From positions 99,035,234-99,099,233 of the forward strand of contig CM057462.1 in NCBI GenBank assembly GCA_030035585.1: a stretch of 64,000 nt of DNA, given 5' to 3'. This stretch comes from Dugong dugon. Lineage: Eukaryota > Chordata > Mammalia > Sirenia > Dugongidae. Shown one piece after another: positions 1-10,865 of this stretch. How positions within the stretch are numbered: position 1 is the stretch's first letter; the number at the start of each line of letters is the position of its first letter. The position numbers and the translations under genes are program-made. The notes under the pieces were generated by a model, which made no database searches, was not told the origin of the DNA, and saw only the letters and a list, made by a program, of their open reading frames with translations.

Positions 1-1318
1 TACAACTCTGATGCACACTTTTTCTGATTTTAAACCAGAGTATCCCTTTGTTCTAGCTGAACCACTGCCTCTTGGTTTACACACAGGTTCTGTACAAGCA
101 TAATTAAGTATCTGCAATTCCCTTTCTTTGCGGTGTTATTTGTAATTTGTTATAATCCACACATTTAGATGCCTTTGCATAGTTAATAAAACACAGATAA
201 ACATCTTTCTGGTATTCTCTGCTTTCAGTCAGGATCCATCTGACATCAGCAATGATATCTCTCGTTTTACATCCACTTCTGAATGCGGCTTGAATTTCTG
301 GAAGTTCCCTGTCGATGTACTGCTGCAACCACTTTTGAATGATCTTCAGCAAAATTTTACTTGTGTATGATATTAATGGTATTGTTTGATAATTCCTGCA
401 TTCCACTGGATCACCTGTCTTTGGAATGGGCACAAATATGGGTCTCTTCCAGTCGGTTGGCCAGATAGCTGTCTTCATAGATATGTGAGCGCTTCCAGCG
501 TTGCATCCATTTGTTGAAACATCTCAACTGGTATTCCATCAATTCCTGGAGCCTTGTTTTTTACCAATGTCTTCAGTACAGTTTGGACTTCTTCCTTCAG
601 TACCACCAGTTCTTGATCATATGTTACCTAATGGTTAAAAATCAACTGATACTTTTTGGTATAGTGACTGTGTGTATTCCTTCCATCTTTTTTGATGCTT
701 CCTGCATTGATCAGTATTTTGCCCATAAAATCCTTTGATATCGCAATTCGAGGCTTGAATTTTTTCTTCAGTTCTTTCAGTGTTCTTCCCTTTTGGTTTT
801 CTATCTCCAGGTCTTTGCACGTGTCATCCTAACACTTTACTTTGCCTTCGCAAGCCACCATTTGAAATCTTCTGTTCAGCTCTTTTACTTCATCATATTT
901 TCCTTTTGCTTTAGGTACTGGACATTCAAGAGCAAGTTTCAGAGTCTCTTCTGACATCCATTTTGGTCTTTTCTTTATCTGCTGTCTTTTTAATGACCTC
1001 TTGCTTTCTTCATGTATGATGTCCTTGATGTCATTCCACAACTTGTCTGGTCTTTTGTCATTAGTGCTGAATATGTCAAATCTGTTCTTGAGATGGTCTC
1101 TAAATTCAGGTGGTATATACTCAAGGTCATACTTTGGCTCTCATGGACTTGTTTTAATTCTCTTCAGTTTTAAGTTGAACTTGAATATGAGCAATTGATG
1201 GTCTATTCTGCAATTGGACCCTGGCCTTGATCTGACTGATGATATTGAGCTTCTCCATGGTCTCTTTCCACGGATATAGTCAATTTGATTCCTGTGTATT
1301 CCATCTGGTGAGGTGGGA
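1..1318 (-). mobile_element. RTE-clade LINE, 5' part interrupted, runs off window start
   Basis: Read on the minus strand this is the RTE LINE that recurs through the window. From 1318 downward it carries the spacer after the endonuclease and then the first part of the reverse transcriptase, including the segment read at 104-478 with the residues PIFVPIPKTGDPVECRNY. It leaves the window before the YADD motif. The frame is broken into short pieces, so it is a dead copy. At 1318 homology stops and an LTR fragment begins; RTE sequence resumes at 1441-1500. Known of the family: RTE elements encode one protein with an APE-type endonuclease followed by reverse transcriptase. Confidence 0.88.
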
Positions 1319-1440
1319 TTTATAACCCACAGGAAAATCACGTCAGATGACAAAATGGTGGACAGTCACACAATACTGGGAATCACGACCTAGCCAAATT
1401 GATACACATATTTTTGGGGGACACAATTCAATTCATGACA
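1319..1440 (-). mobile_element. MaLR-type LTR fragment embedded in RTE
   Basis: On the minus strand it begins TGTCATGAATTGAATTGTG, the same start as the solo LTR at 10336-10865, and continues through the 'caatactgggaatc' and 'cagatgacaaaat' segments. Only the first ~120 bases remain. Both flanks are RTE sequence in the same orientation, but about 200 bases of RTE are missing between them. The LTR therefore landed in the RTE, and a deletion later removed the rest of the LTR together with adjacent RTE. Confidence 0.65.
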
Positions 1441-1500
1441 CATATTTGATCAATTTCAGACTGTGGTAGTTTGTAAAAACCTTCAATTTTTACTTTATTC
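1441..1500 (-). mobile_element. RTE fragment, 5' continuation of the copy at 1-1318
   Basis: On the minus strand this matches the endonuclease-region segment that encodes the '(Y)xLQSEIDQTCN' stretch in other copies ('gatcaatttcagactg' on the plus strand). It is the 5' continuation of the RTE at 1-1318 beyond the embedded LTR piece. The 5' limit is indistinct. Confidence 0.6.
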
Positions 1501-1629
1501 AGTTACCCTTAATCATACACCAATGGACAGTAATACCTGTGAGTCTGCGTCTATGGGACCATCCAGGTAGTTTAAAGCCCAAGACTTCTTAGTTTTCTGT
1601 TTTTAGGCAAGTCCCTCTATAAGTGGAAA

Positions 1630-1868
1630 ACATTTACAGGGCACTTACTTTGGTCCATGCATTGTTCTGATTACTGTATTAGGAGAATTTCCTCTGTTCT
1701 CCATAATAACATTATGATTAGTCCCATTTTTTGAATGAAAAAATTAAAAATACAGAAAGGTTAGGTAACTTGCTCAAGACCACATGGACAGTAAGTGGTG
1801 AAACCAGGAGAAAGATTTTGACAATTTACCTTCAGAGCCCTTACTCCTAACCACTGTGTGGCAGCTGT
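1630..1868 (+). mobile_element. MIR-type SINE fossil
   Basis: It shows the typical MIR order: 'gcacttac...tgcattgttctga', then 'taataacattatgattagtcccatttt', 'aaggttaggtaacttgctcaagaccacatgg' and 'cctaaccactgtg'. It is strongly diverged, as expected for this pan-mammalian SINE. Confidence 0.65.
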
Positions 1869-2810
1869 CTTGCTTAATGTCACAGTGCCTGGACTCTTGT
1901 GTGTAAAGCTATTAGTACTTACTACTTATTAGAGGTAGACTGAGGCACAGGCAAACCGGCATGTAACACAGCAATTTAAACTCTGGAGATAAACCATCTG
2001 ATGAAAACAATAATAGTGCCTATAGAAGTGTTTCCGAAAGAGAATCTGTTTTATAACTAAATGCTTGTTATAAATATTCTTCAGCTTTAATTGGAATGAA
2101 CTTTCTTTTTGATATGATGTTTTTCGTCAAATGAGCAGGAAGTCAATCATTTGGATCTGTGGGTAATTGCCACTTGATTCAGCTAAAAGCTGGACCACTT
2201 ATGTTCTCGTTTGCAGTCAAAACTTACTTTTAAACATTTCTTTGCACTTATTTTGAGAATTAAAATGGATGGCAGATAATAGTAAATTATACTAACAAAA
2301 GCTGCTTTTGATTCAGTTATGGTGTTTGCAGTGTATTATACGAGCAGTGTACCTTCTTGTCAGCCTTTTTGCCAGTTCAAGTTTTGCACACGGTCTACAC
2401 TGAACTATTTAAAAATATTACTGTACATTGTTTGTGAATAGTTGGGTATCACTTGGGTCTTGGTAACATAGGCAGAGAATGATTAATTTCAGCAATTGAT
2501 TCAAATTTTCATCGAATATCTGATAAAACTGAAAAATCAAGGGCAATGAATTTCTGTTTTCTAGGTATGCATTCTCTAATATCTTTTCCCTTTTATTAAA
2601 TAAGTATTTGGAGGAATAAACACATCAGATAAAAGCCTTTCTAGGATTTTAAAACATTTCCTTCAATATTTTATTTGCCAATGTTTAAAATAATTTCTAT
2701 ATCTACATTAACTGAGAGGTGATTAGGGGAAAGAGTGATAGCCAGAAATCAGATAAGTTTCTGCATTAATTTTATTCCATCATTTACTAGCTAACTTTGA
2801 GTGGATTATT
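1869..2810. other. AT-rich sequence, nothing recognised
   Basis: No open frame of note, no recognisable repeat and no structured RNA seen by eye. A short 'tgaggcacaggcaa' stretch near 1945 may be a remnant of another MIR. Confidence 0.4.
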
Positions 2811-2814
2811 TATT

Positions 2815-2960
2815 TTGTCTGAGTCATAGATTCTTCATCTATAAAACAGGGATATTTCCCCGAAGAATTATTACATGAATTAGAGAAAATATATGTATAA
2901 GACTTACTATGCTGTCTAAGACAAAATAGGGAATCAATAAATGCTAATGTTATCTTTTAT
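2815..2960 (-). mobile_element. MIR-type SINE fossil
   Basis: 'gagtcatagattcttcatctataaaacaggga', then 'gaatcaataaatgctaatg', is the complementary-strand pattern of MIR (compare 'tcatctgtaaaatgggga...caataaatgttag'). The copy is old and diverged. Confidence 0.55.
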
Positions 2961-3014
2961 TGGTATGATTATAGCAGAATATGTTTTACAACTTGCTTTA
3001 AGAAATTTCACAAT

Positions 3015-3170
3015 AGTGTTTCACATCTTGCTTTCACAAATGTGATCTCGTTTAATCCACATAAAACTCTGTGGAGTTGGTACAACCAGAGGAATATATG
3101 ACATTCCAGCCAGGACTTGAATACAGGTTTTTAACCTGCAAGACAGAGTTCTTTCTACTATGTATTTCTT
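3015..3170 (+). mobile_element. MIR-like fossil
   Basis: 'gatctcgtttaatccacataaaactctgtggagttgg' followed by 'cattccagccaggacttgaatacagg' resembles the MIR core and its flank. Weak match. Confidence 0.4.
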
Positions 3171-3345
3171 AACTCACTCATTCATTTATTTATTCATTAT
3201 CTCATCATCCAACAAATATATATGGAGCAGTTACTAAGTGTCAGGCACATTCTAAGAACTTAGAGTAAAGAAGTGAACAAACAGTAACAAAAAAAACAAA
3301 AACTTGTCCTCATGAAGCTTACATTCTAGTGTGTGTGGGGGGGTA
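3171..3345 (+). mobile_element. ancient LINE-type 3' fragment
   Basis: The pattern 'attcatttatttattcatt...caacaaatatat...agtgtcaggcacattctaag...ttgtcctcatgaagcttacattctagtg' is a common mammalian fossil repeat. I do not assign its family. Related pieces lie near 3620, 19850 and 25790. Confidence 0.5.
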
Positions 3346-4130
3346 GTATATGATACATATAAAAATAATAAGTAATTTATAATGTATATTTATAATGTAT
3401 GTTAGACACAATAGTTATTTCAATATTAATAATTGACCAAATAATTGACCAAATAAGTTATCTTAAGCAAACATGGTATTTAATTCTTATTTGATAGACA
3501 AATGTAGAGGCTTAAGACATAATTATTTAATGAATACTGAAAGAATGAATGGAGTAGAGACGTAAGGGTCATTAGATTTGCAGAAAGGATCTGTAATCCT
3601 TGTACTGATAGTGGCTTAACTGATCCTTTTATTACTTAACAAATATTGAGTGCCCACTGTGTGCTAAGTCCTAAAAGTAAATGCTGATCAAGTAAGACAG
3701 TCTTAACTGTCAGGGTGTTAACAGTTTTGTGGGAAAACGAAATAAAACCAAGCATAATGTGACAATACTATGATAGGGAAAAATGCATGATGGTGTTAGA
3801 GAGGAACAAAGTCATCTAACCCAGACTCGGAAAGACAGGGTGAGCTTCTAGGTGAAAGTGACATTTACATCTTGAGAGATAGGGAGAAGATGGAGGAAAT
3901 AGTCCTAAATTTAAAAACATTATGTACAAAAGTCCAGAGACCATAAAGAGCACGTAAGATTTTCTAAACTATTAGAATCCATTATCATTCAAGGTGATTG
4001 GGTTCTCAGAGTCTTTAGAAGTAAGGAAAACTTACTCTCGTTTCAATCTCTTCTTGCTTTTGTCTTCTTCCACTACATGCTAAAAATAAAAATTTCCATT
4101 AAATGAGATTGATCTCACTAGCTTTAAGTA
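3346..4130. other. ancient repeat remnants, otherwise unassigned
   Basis: 3620-3920 reads like a second, longer copy of the preceding fossil ('cttaacaaatattgagtgcccactgtgtgctaagtcc', then 'gaaagacagggtgagcttctagg'). The remainder is AT-rich with short direct repeats such as 'aataattgaccaa' at 3429 and 3441. No coding signal. Confidence 0.35.
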
Positions 4131-4134
4131 ATTA

Positions 4135-4335
4135 AGGTCCCTAGGTGGCATAAATGGCTAACCTAAATGTTGGTAGTTTGAACTCACCTAAGGTACCATG
4201 GGAGATAGGCCTGGAGATCTGCTTCTGTTAAGATTACAGCCAAGAAAACCCTATGGAGCAGTTCTCCTCTGTAACACATGGGGTCTCCACGAGCCAGAAC
4301 TGACTTAACAGCAGCTAACACCAACAATAACAATA
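4135..4335 (+). mobile_element. AfroSINE, long form
   Basis: The head 'gtccctaggtggcataaatggctaac' and 'gttggtagtttgaactcacc' carries degenerate A and B box positions. The body is 'ggcctggagatctgcttctg...agattacagccaagaaaaccctatggagcag' and the tail 'gagccagaactgac...ctaacaccaacaataac'. The body and tail match the 5' UTR and 3' end of the local RTE LINE, consistent with mobilisation by it. Confidence 0.8.
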
Positions 4336-5439
4336 AACCTTCCAGATTGAATGTGTTATCCCAGTATCCAGCACAATATTTATAGCACATAGATAAATGC
4401 CTGGTCCATGATAAATGCTCACTAAAAAATAAGTACTATTGATTGAAAACAGATGATAGCCTTGAAACTACAAACTGGACAGGTTGTAGAATGAATGTGG
4501 AGAAGATATTAAGTAAGGATCTCTGATGGGGAGTTTGCTAGACTCACTTACCTATTTCAAATGAAGTCTATTCACCCTTAACTTCAAAATAGACTACTAG
4601 AATATTAACTCAAAGAATTAACATCATATAATAACATGCAGCAATACAATCACGATCTTTACAGTTCTCACCTTTGCAAATACGTTTGTGGCTCAGTAAG
4701 TTCATTTAAATCATAGTGATGGAAAGTTGGGAGAGAAAAATCAAAGACTTGACCAAAACAATCACTAAAGAATGTTCTAATGAGGGATTGCCTCCCATCC
4801 ACCAAATAGAATTTTTATATGTGAGGTAAATTGATTTGAGAAGCAAAATTCTGTTAATGTATCTCTTGAATAGATTTAAATCTGAATGTGTTGTCTCATC
4901 TGCTAATGCATACCTGGAAAGATGTGTTCAGTCACAGTTAAGTAAATTATAGCTTTTTAATGAAGTGAGAGCTTTTCTTACTCTGCTGCTATACGGTGTC
5001 ACTTTACCAAGCTTCATTTACCTGCTATCCTGAGACTAAATTTTCTGCTTATCCTTGGGGAATGTAGTCTATAGTAAAACACCAGACAGCATGTATTAAT
5101 CTAGTTTAAATATACTAAAATATGTAGTGATGGAAATATCTTGAGCAAGCACAGTAGTACAATTCTGGGCTGATACTCTTCACAAAGGCCTTCTTGAACA
5201 GTATGTTGGTGTATGCGTGACACAGGGGCAATCTCATGGTCGTTCTCAGAAATTATGAGATATTATTTTCTTTTATTACAATTGCCCTTTTTTCCCCTAG
5301 GAATTTTCCAACAGCCAATTTTAGATTTGAGGCATAAACTGTGCTTCTCTAGGGAGAAGTCTCTCTATTGCTGTCAAACAATTGATCTTTTTCTAGCAGG
5401 CTGTGTTAATAATGATACTTAATATGGTAAGAATATTAG
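4336..5439. other. unassigned AT-rich sequence
   Basis: No repeat recognised with confidence. The 69-codon open stretch at 5213-5422 has no recognisable domain and is within chance length for AT-rich DNA. Confidence 0.35.
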
Positions 5440-5610
5440 TAATAATCAATATTAAACCTTATAATTAAATAGTACGTTTTACATGCATTGATAGTCATAG
5501 CTATCCTGTGAGGTAGATGTGTTTAGCACCATATACTAAATATAGAAAATAGAAACCCAGAGGTGTAAAGCAACTAAGGAAGAAGTAGCCACAGAAACTC
5601 AGCAAGAATT
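5440..5610 (+). mobile_element. MIR-type SINE fossil
   Basis: 'acgttttacatgcattgat...cctgtgaggtagatgtg...aatagaaacccagaggtgtaaagcaactaagg' follows the MIR core (compare 'ccctatgaggtaggta...gaaactgaggcacagagaggttaagtaactt'). Confidence 0.6.
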
Positions 5611-5817
5611 AGGAAATGACAGAACGGGAACTGATATCAAATCTTCTGCCTCTGTTATATGTGCCCTTTCTACTACATCATAAAATGTGCAAGGATATAT
5701 ACCAAGGTGTTTCCAGCATGAAAGAATATGAGTGTGATTGGTTAAGTCAAGAATGCCATTAGCTAAGTCAGTGATCCAACATTCTACAGATTTCATGTTC
5801 CAAATATTTCTACTGAA

Positions 5818-5900
5818 CACTATTAGCTTTTATTATTAGCTTTTTATTAGATTTATTATTAACTTTATTATTATTAGCTTTATTATTAGCTTTATTAGCC
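5818..5900 (+). repeat. degenerate TTATTAGCT-type tandem repeat
   Basis: Units of the form TTATTAGCTTTTA repeat imperfectly about six times, giving a TTA-rich microsatellite. Confidence 0.8.
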
Positions 5901-6083
5901 CATTTAAGGCACTTATTCTCTTTCTTTTATATCCATGGTGCTTCAAATTGTTTCATATACTTTATTCACACACTTTTCTTACCTTATCTAGCAGGGCAAA
6001 TAAAGCATAATCACTACCTTAAATGTATCTGAGACTCTAGGAAGATTCTCTGTAGAGTAAGTAGAAGAGAGAAAAACAACATG

Positions 6084-6096
6084 TATCACATCTAGC
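6084..6096 (+). repeat. target-site duplication, left copy (RTE at 6097)
   Basis: TATCACATCTAGC is repeated exactly at 9305-9317, immediately after the RTE 3' end. This defines both element ends. Confidence 0.93.
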
Positions 6097-9000
6097 CCCC
6101 ATGAGTCTATCAGTTTATCACACTACAGTGGCTTGCATGTTGCTGTGATGCTAGAAGATATTCCACTAGTATTTCAAATACCAGCAGGGTCACCTATGGT
6201 GAAAGGTTTCAGTGGAGCTTCTGGACTAATGACAGATTAGGAAGAAGGCCCTGGTGGTCTACTTCTGAAAAAATTCGCCAGTGGAAATCTTATGAATAGC
6301 AGTGCAACATTGTCTAGTATAGTGCCATAAAATGAGCCTCTCAGGTTGGAAGGCACTGTTAATACGACTGGAGAAGAGCTGCCTCCTCAAAGCAGAGTCG
6401 ACCTTAATGACATGGATGGAGTAAAGCTTTTGGGACCTTCATTTGCTGATGTGGCATGGCTCAAAATAGACTAAACAGCAACATCCATTAATAATTGGAA
6501 TGTGAAATGTTTTGTACTTCGTGTATGAAAATCTAGGAAATACTTCGTGTATGAATCTAGGAAAATTGGAAGTCGTCAGAAATGAGATGGAATGCATAAA
6601 GATCGATATCCTAGGATTTAGTAAGCTGCAATGGACCAGTATTGGACATTTTGAATCAGATAATCATGGTGTACTATGCCAAGAATGACAACTTGAAGAG
6701 GAATATTGTCTCATTCATTGTCTAAAAGAACGTTTAAAGATCTATCCTGAAATACAGCACTGTCAATGATAGGATACTATCCATATGCCTACAAGGAAGA
6801 CCAGTTAATATGACTATTATTCACATTTATACATCAATCACTAATGCCAAAGATTAGGAAATGGAAGATTTTTACCAACTTTGGCAATCTGAAATTGATC
6901 AAACATGGAATCAAGGTGCATTGATAATTACTGGTGATTAGAATATGAAAGTTGGAAATAAAGAAGTTTCTGTAGTTGGAAAATATGGTCTTCATGATAG
7001 AAACAATGCCAGAGATCACTTGATAGAATTTTGCAGTACCAATGGCTTATTCCTTGCAAATACTTTTTTTCAGCAACATAAACAGCAACTATACACTTGG
7101 ACTTCACCAGATGGAAAACACAGGAATTAAATCGACTACATCTATAGAAAGAGACAATGGAAGAGCTCAATATGATCAGTCAGAACAAGACCAGGGTCTG
7201 ACTGCAGAACAGACCATCAATTGCTCATATACAAGTTTAAGCTGAAGCTGAGGAAAATTAAAATAAGTCCACAATAACCAAAATACAACATTGAGTATAT
7301 CCCATCTGAATTTGGACACTGTCTGAAGAATAGATCTGACACATCGATCACTAACGATAGAAGACCAGACAAGTTGTGGGATGACATCAAGAACGTAAGA
7401 AAGAAAAAGGTCATTAAAAAGTCAGGAAAGAAAGAAAAGACCAAAAAGGATGTGAGAAGAGACTTAAACTTGTTTCTGAACGTAGAGTAGCTACAAGTGG
7501 AAGGAATAATGAAGTAAAAGAGCTGAACAGAAGATTTCAAAGGACAATTTGAGACGACAAAGTAAAGTATTATAATGAAATATGCAAAGACCTGGAGTTA
7601 GAAAACCAAAAGGGAAAAACATGCTCAGCATTTCTCAAGTCGAAAGAACTAAAAAAAAATTCAAATCACAGGTTGCAATTTTGAAGGATTTCTATGGGCA
7701 AAGTACTGAACGATGCAGAAAGCATCTGAAGAAAGATGGAAAGAATGCACACAGTCACTGTACCAAAAAGAATTGTCGATGTTCAGTCATTTCAGGAGGT
7801 AGTATATAATCAAGAACAGATGGTATTGAAGGAAAAAGTCCAAGCTGCACTGAAGGCATTGGGGGAAAAAAGGGCTCCAGGAATTGACAGAATACCAGTG
7901 GAGATGTTTCAACAAACGGATACGGTGCTGGAGGTGCTCACTCCTCTATTATAAGAAATTTGGAAGACAACTACCTGGCCAACTGACTGGAAGAGATCCA
8001 TATTTATGCCCATTTCAAAGGAAGGTGATCCAACAGAATGCAGAAATTATCGAACAATATTGTTAATATCACATGCAAGTAAAATCTTGCTGAAGATATT
8101 TCAAAAGCAGTTGCAGCAGTACATCAACGGGGAGCTGCCAGAAAGTCAAGTCAGTTTCAGAAAAGGACGTGGAACAAGGGATATCATTGCTGATGTCAGA
8201 TGGAACATGGATGAAAGCAGAGAATACCAGCAAGATGTTACCTGTGTTTTATTGACTATATAAATGCATTGGACTGTGTGGATCATAGCAAATTATGGAT
8301 AACATTGCGAAGACTGGGAATTCCAGAACACTTAATTGTGCTAATGGGGAACCTGTACATAGACCAAGAGGCAGTCGTTCAACCAGAGCAAGGGGATACT
8401 GCATGGTTTAAAGTCAAGAAAGGTGCGCATCAGGGTGGTGTCTTTTCACCATACTTACTCAGTCTGTATGCTGAGCAAATAATTCTAGAACCTGAATTAT
8501 GTGAAGAAATATGTGTCATTAGGTTTGGTGGAAGACTTATTAGCAACCTGAGATATGCAGATGACACAACTTTGCTTGCTGAACTTGAAGAAGACTTGAA
8601 GCACTTATTGATGAAGATCAAAGACTACAACCTTCGGTATGGATTACACCTAAACATAAAGAAAACAAAAATCCTCACAACTGGACCAATAAGCAACATC
8701 ATGATAAATGGGGAAAAGATTGAAGTTGTCAAGGATTTCAAATTGCTTGGATCTGCAATCCAAGCCCACGGAAACAGCAGTCAGGAAATCAAATGATTTA
8801 TTGCACTGGGCAAATGTGCTGCAAAAGACCTCTTTAAAGTCTTAAAAAGCAAAGATGTCATTTTGAGGACTAAGGTTCGCTTGGCCCAAGCCATGATATT
8901 TTCAATCATCTCATGTGCATGGCAAACCTGGACAATGAATAAGGAATAATGAAGAAGAATTGATGCCTTTCAATTATGGCATTGGTGAAGAATATTGAAT

Positions 9001-9304
9001 ATACCATTGACTGACAGAAGAACAAACAATTCTGTCTTGGAGGAAGTGTAGCCATGTGCTTCTTGGAAGCAAGGATAGCAAAAGTTCTTGTTAAGTACCT
9101 TGAACATGTTATCAGGAGGGACCTGTTCCTTGGTAAAGTAGAGGTTCAGCGAAAAAGAGGAAGACCCCAGATGAGATGGATTGACACAGTGGCTTCAACA
9201 ATGGGCTCAAACATAGCAGAATGGCACAGGACCTGGTGGTGTTTTGTTCTGTTGTACATAGGGTTGCTATGAGTCGAAACCAACTCCACGATGCCTAACA
9301 ACAA
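6097..9304 (+). mobile_element. full-length RTE-clade LINE, defective
   Basis: A 3208-bp element bounded by a perfect 13-bp TSD. The 5' UTR begins CCCCATGAGTCTATCAG. The endonuclease region includes a sequence corresponding to 'IIxIYAPxTNAK' near 6810 and the 'KVGNKE' stretch at about 6950. The reverse transcriptase follows: 'PISKEGDPTECRNYRTI' from 8006, 'KGAHQGGVFSPYLLSLYAEQ' near 8420, and the catalytic 'RYADDTTLLAE' near 8550. The C-terminal segment has 'IRRDLF' and 'RKRGRPQMRWIDTVASTMGS' near 9150. The frame ends GVAMSRNQLHDA-stop only about 11 bases before the element ends in 'aacaacaa'. Many stops and frameshifts show it is dead. An imperfect 20-bp direct duplication ('acttcgtgtatgaa') lies near 6516-6550. 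Confidence 0.95.
8006..8796 (+). pseudogene. RTE reverse transcriptase remnant
   Basis: These are the best preserved open segments of the RTE at 6097-9304: 8006-8263 (85 codons), then 8269-8796 (175 codons) after a small break. They cover RT fingers and palm. The first ends in the SREYQQDV stretch that leads to RT motif A in related copies, where the residues 'cfiDYakAFDcvdh' occur; here the frame shifts in that region. The second has the 'hQGG.fSP' motif and the YADD box with both catalytic aspartates. It ends at a stop after 'GNSSQEIK'. The product, when intact, would reverse-transcribe RTE RNA at the nicked target. Here it is a fossil. Confidence 0.85.
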
Positions 9305-9317
9305 TATCACATCTAGC
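9305..9317 (+). repeat. target-site duplication, right copy (RTE 6097-9304)
   Basis: TATCACATCTAGC, identical to 6084-6096. Confidence 0.93.
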
Positions 9318-9400
9318 TAATGTGTATCTGTTTGGCAGAAATTGTCTCAGTTTTGCAAACAAGGAAACAAGGAACCAAAGAGATTAAGCAATGGGCCTGT

Positions 9401-9532
9401 TGTTTTTAGGTGCCGTCAAGTCAATTTCAACTCACAGTGACCCCATGTGACAGAGTAGAGCTGCCCTATAGGGTTTACTAGGCCATAATCTTTACAAGAG
9501 CATATCACCAGGTCTTTCTTCCCTAGAGTGCT
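9401..9532 (-). mobile_element. AfroSINE, 3' part
   Basis: On the plus strand: 'ttgttgtttttaggtgccgtcaagtcaattt', 'tgacagagtagagctgccctatagggtt' and 'accaggtctttcttcc'. This is the AfroSINE/RTE tail and body in minus orientation. The tRNA-like head is missing or unrecognisable. Confidence 0.75.
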
Positions 9533-9781
9533 GAGTAATGGGCCTAAGATCATACAAATAGAATGGAGTGTAGGTGGGGTTCACACCCTTTTTTAAAACG
9601 TACATGTTCTTTCCGATTCAGTAATGTACCGTGGATTCTTGTGCACTCCTGAGGAAGCTGGCTGGCATTATCCATGGCCATTTACTTTACTGCAATGCTT
9701 CTTTCATCTTTGAGCACGTGCACTTGCAAAATTTTCACTGGGAAATTTACTGCAAAATTTGGGCCCTTCCATTATTACTGT

Positions 9782-9935
9782 GGGAACCCTGGTGGTACAA
9801 TGGGTAAGATCTCAGCTGCTAACCAAAAGGTTGGCAGTTCGAATCCACCAGCCACTCCTTGGAAACCTATGGAGCACTTCTACTCTGTCTTATAGGGTTG
9901 CTGTGAGTCAGAATCAACTCCAAGGCAATGGGTTT
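9782..9935 (+). mobile_element. AfroSINE, short form
   Basis: 'ccctggtggtacaatgggtaagatctcagctgctaac', then 'ggttggcagttcgaatccaccagcc' (B-box-like GTTCGAATCC), then 'cttatagggttgctgtgagtcagaatcaactcc'. This is a complete young-looking AfroSINE. Confidence 0.9.
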
Positions 9936-9974
9936 CTTATTTCCATGAGATGATGATTTATGTAACTTATAACA

Positions 9975-10172
9975 GGTCCCGTGGTGGCACAAACAGTTTG
10001 CACTTGAATACTAACCTAAAACGTTAGTGGTTTGAACCTTCCCAGTGCCACCACAGAAAAAGACCTGGCAATCTGCTTCCATAAAGATTACAGCCAAGAA
10101 ATCCCTATGGAGCAGTTCTACTCTGTAATATGTGGGTTACCATGAGTCAGAAACAACTCCAGGGCAATGTGT
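9975..10172 (+). mobile_element. AfroSINE, long form
   Basis: It has 'gtcccgtggtggcacaaacagtttgc', the long-form body 'gacctggcaatctgcttccataaagattacagccaag' and the tail 'accatgagtcagaaacaactccagggcaatg'. It sits about 40 bp after another AfroSINE and ends in a GT microsatellite. Confidence 0.85.
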
Positions 10173-10203
10173 TTGTGTGTATGTGTGTGTGCCTGTGTGT
10201 GTT
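10168..10203 (+). repeat. (GT)n microsatellite
   Basis: Interrupted GT repeat directly at the 3' end of the preceding AfroSINE, probably grown from its tail. Confidence 0.85.
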
Positions 10204-10330
10204 TTTATAACAGGGGACTAGACAGAATATGAGATGAACTCTAACCTTCATATCTTAGCCATGTCGTAAATTGTATACCACATGTTTTTTTTTCCATTCA
10301 GTACAATAAAATCTATAAGATCTTTGATTA

Positions 10331-10335
10331 TCTAA
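10331..10335 (+). repeat. 5-bp TSD (left) of solo LTR
   Basis: TCTAA, repeated at 10866-10870. Five bases is the expected TSD length for ERVL-MaLR-type LTR insertions. Confidence 0.8.
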
Positions 10336-10865
10336 TGTCTTAGTTATCTAATGCTGCGCCAACAGAAATACCACAAGTGGATGGCTTTAACAAAGAGAAA
10401 TTTACTTTCTCACAGTGAGTAGGCTACAAGTCCAAATTCAGGGCATCAGATCCAGGAGAAGGCCCCCTCTCTCTGTCAGCTCTGGAGGAAGATCCTTGTT
10501 ATGCATCAGTCTTCCCTTGGTCTGGGAGCATCTCTGCACAGGAACCTCAGGTCCAAAGGATGCACTCTGCTCCCAGCACTGCTTTCTTGGTGGTGAGGTT
10601 CCCATGTGTTCTGCTCGCTTCTCTCTTTTATATATCAAAAGAGATTGGATTAAGACACTATCTAATCCTGTAAACCTTATCAGTATAACCTCATCATAGT
10701 GATAGAGTTTACAACACATAAGGAAATCACATATAACCTCATCATAGTGATAGAGTTTACAATACATAAGGAAATCACATCAGATTACATAATCATACAA
10801 TACTGGGAATCCTGATCCAGCCAAGTTGACAGATATTTTTCAGGAACACAATTCAATCCATGACA
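10336..10865 (-). mobile_element. solo LTR, ERVL-MaLR type, with internal 48-bp duplication
   Basis: Read on the minus strand it begins TGTCATGGATTGAATTGTG and ends CTAAGACA, so it has the TG...CA ends of an LTR, and it is flanked by the 5-bp TSD TCTAA. The 'gtggtatttctgttgg' and 'ctaagaca' terminus resembles MLT1/MST-type LTRs. No internal retroviral sequence is present. A tandem duplication lies at 10685-10780. Any TATA box or polyA signal was not checked. Confidence 0.82.
10685..10780 (+). repeat. 48-bp tandem duplication inside LTR
   Basis: Two 48-bp units, 10685-10732 and 10733-10780, both starting 'ataacctcatcatagtg'. They differ at one base (acacataag versus atacataag). The near identity suggests a recent event compared with the age of the LTR. 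Confidence 0.95.
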
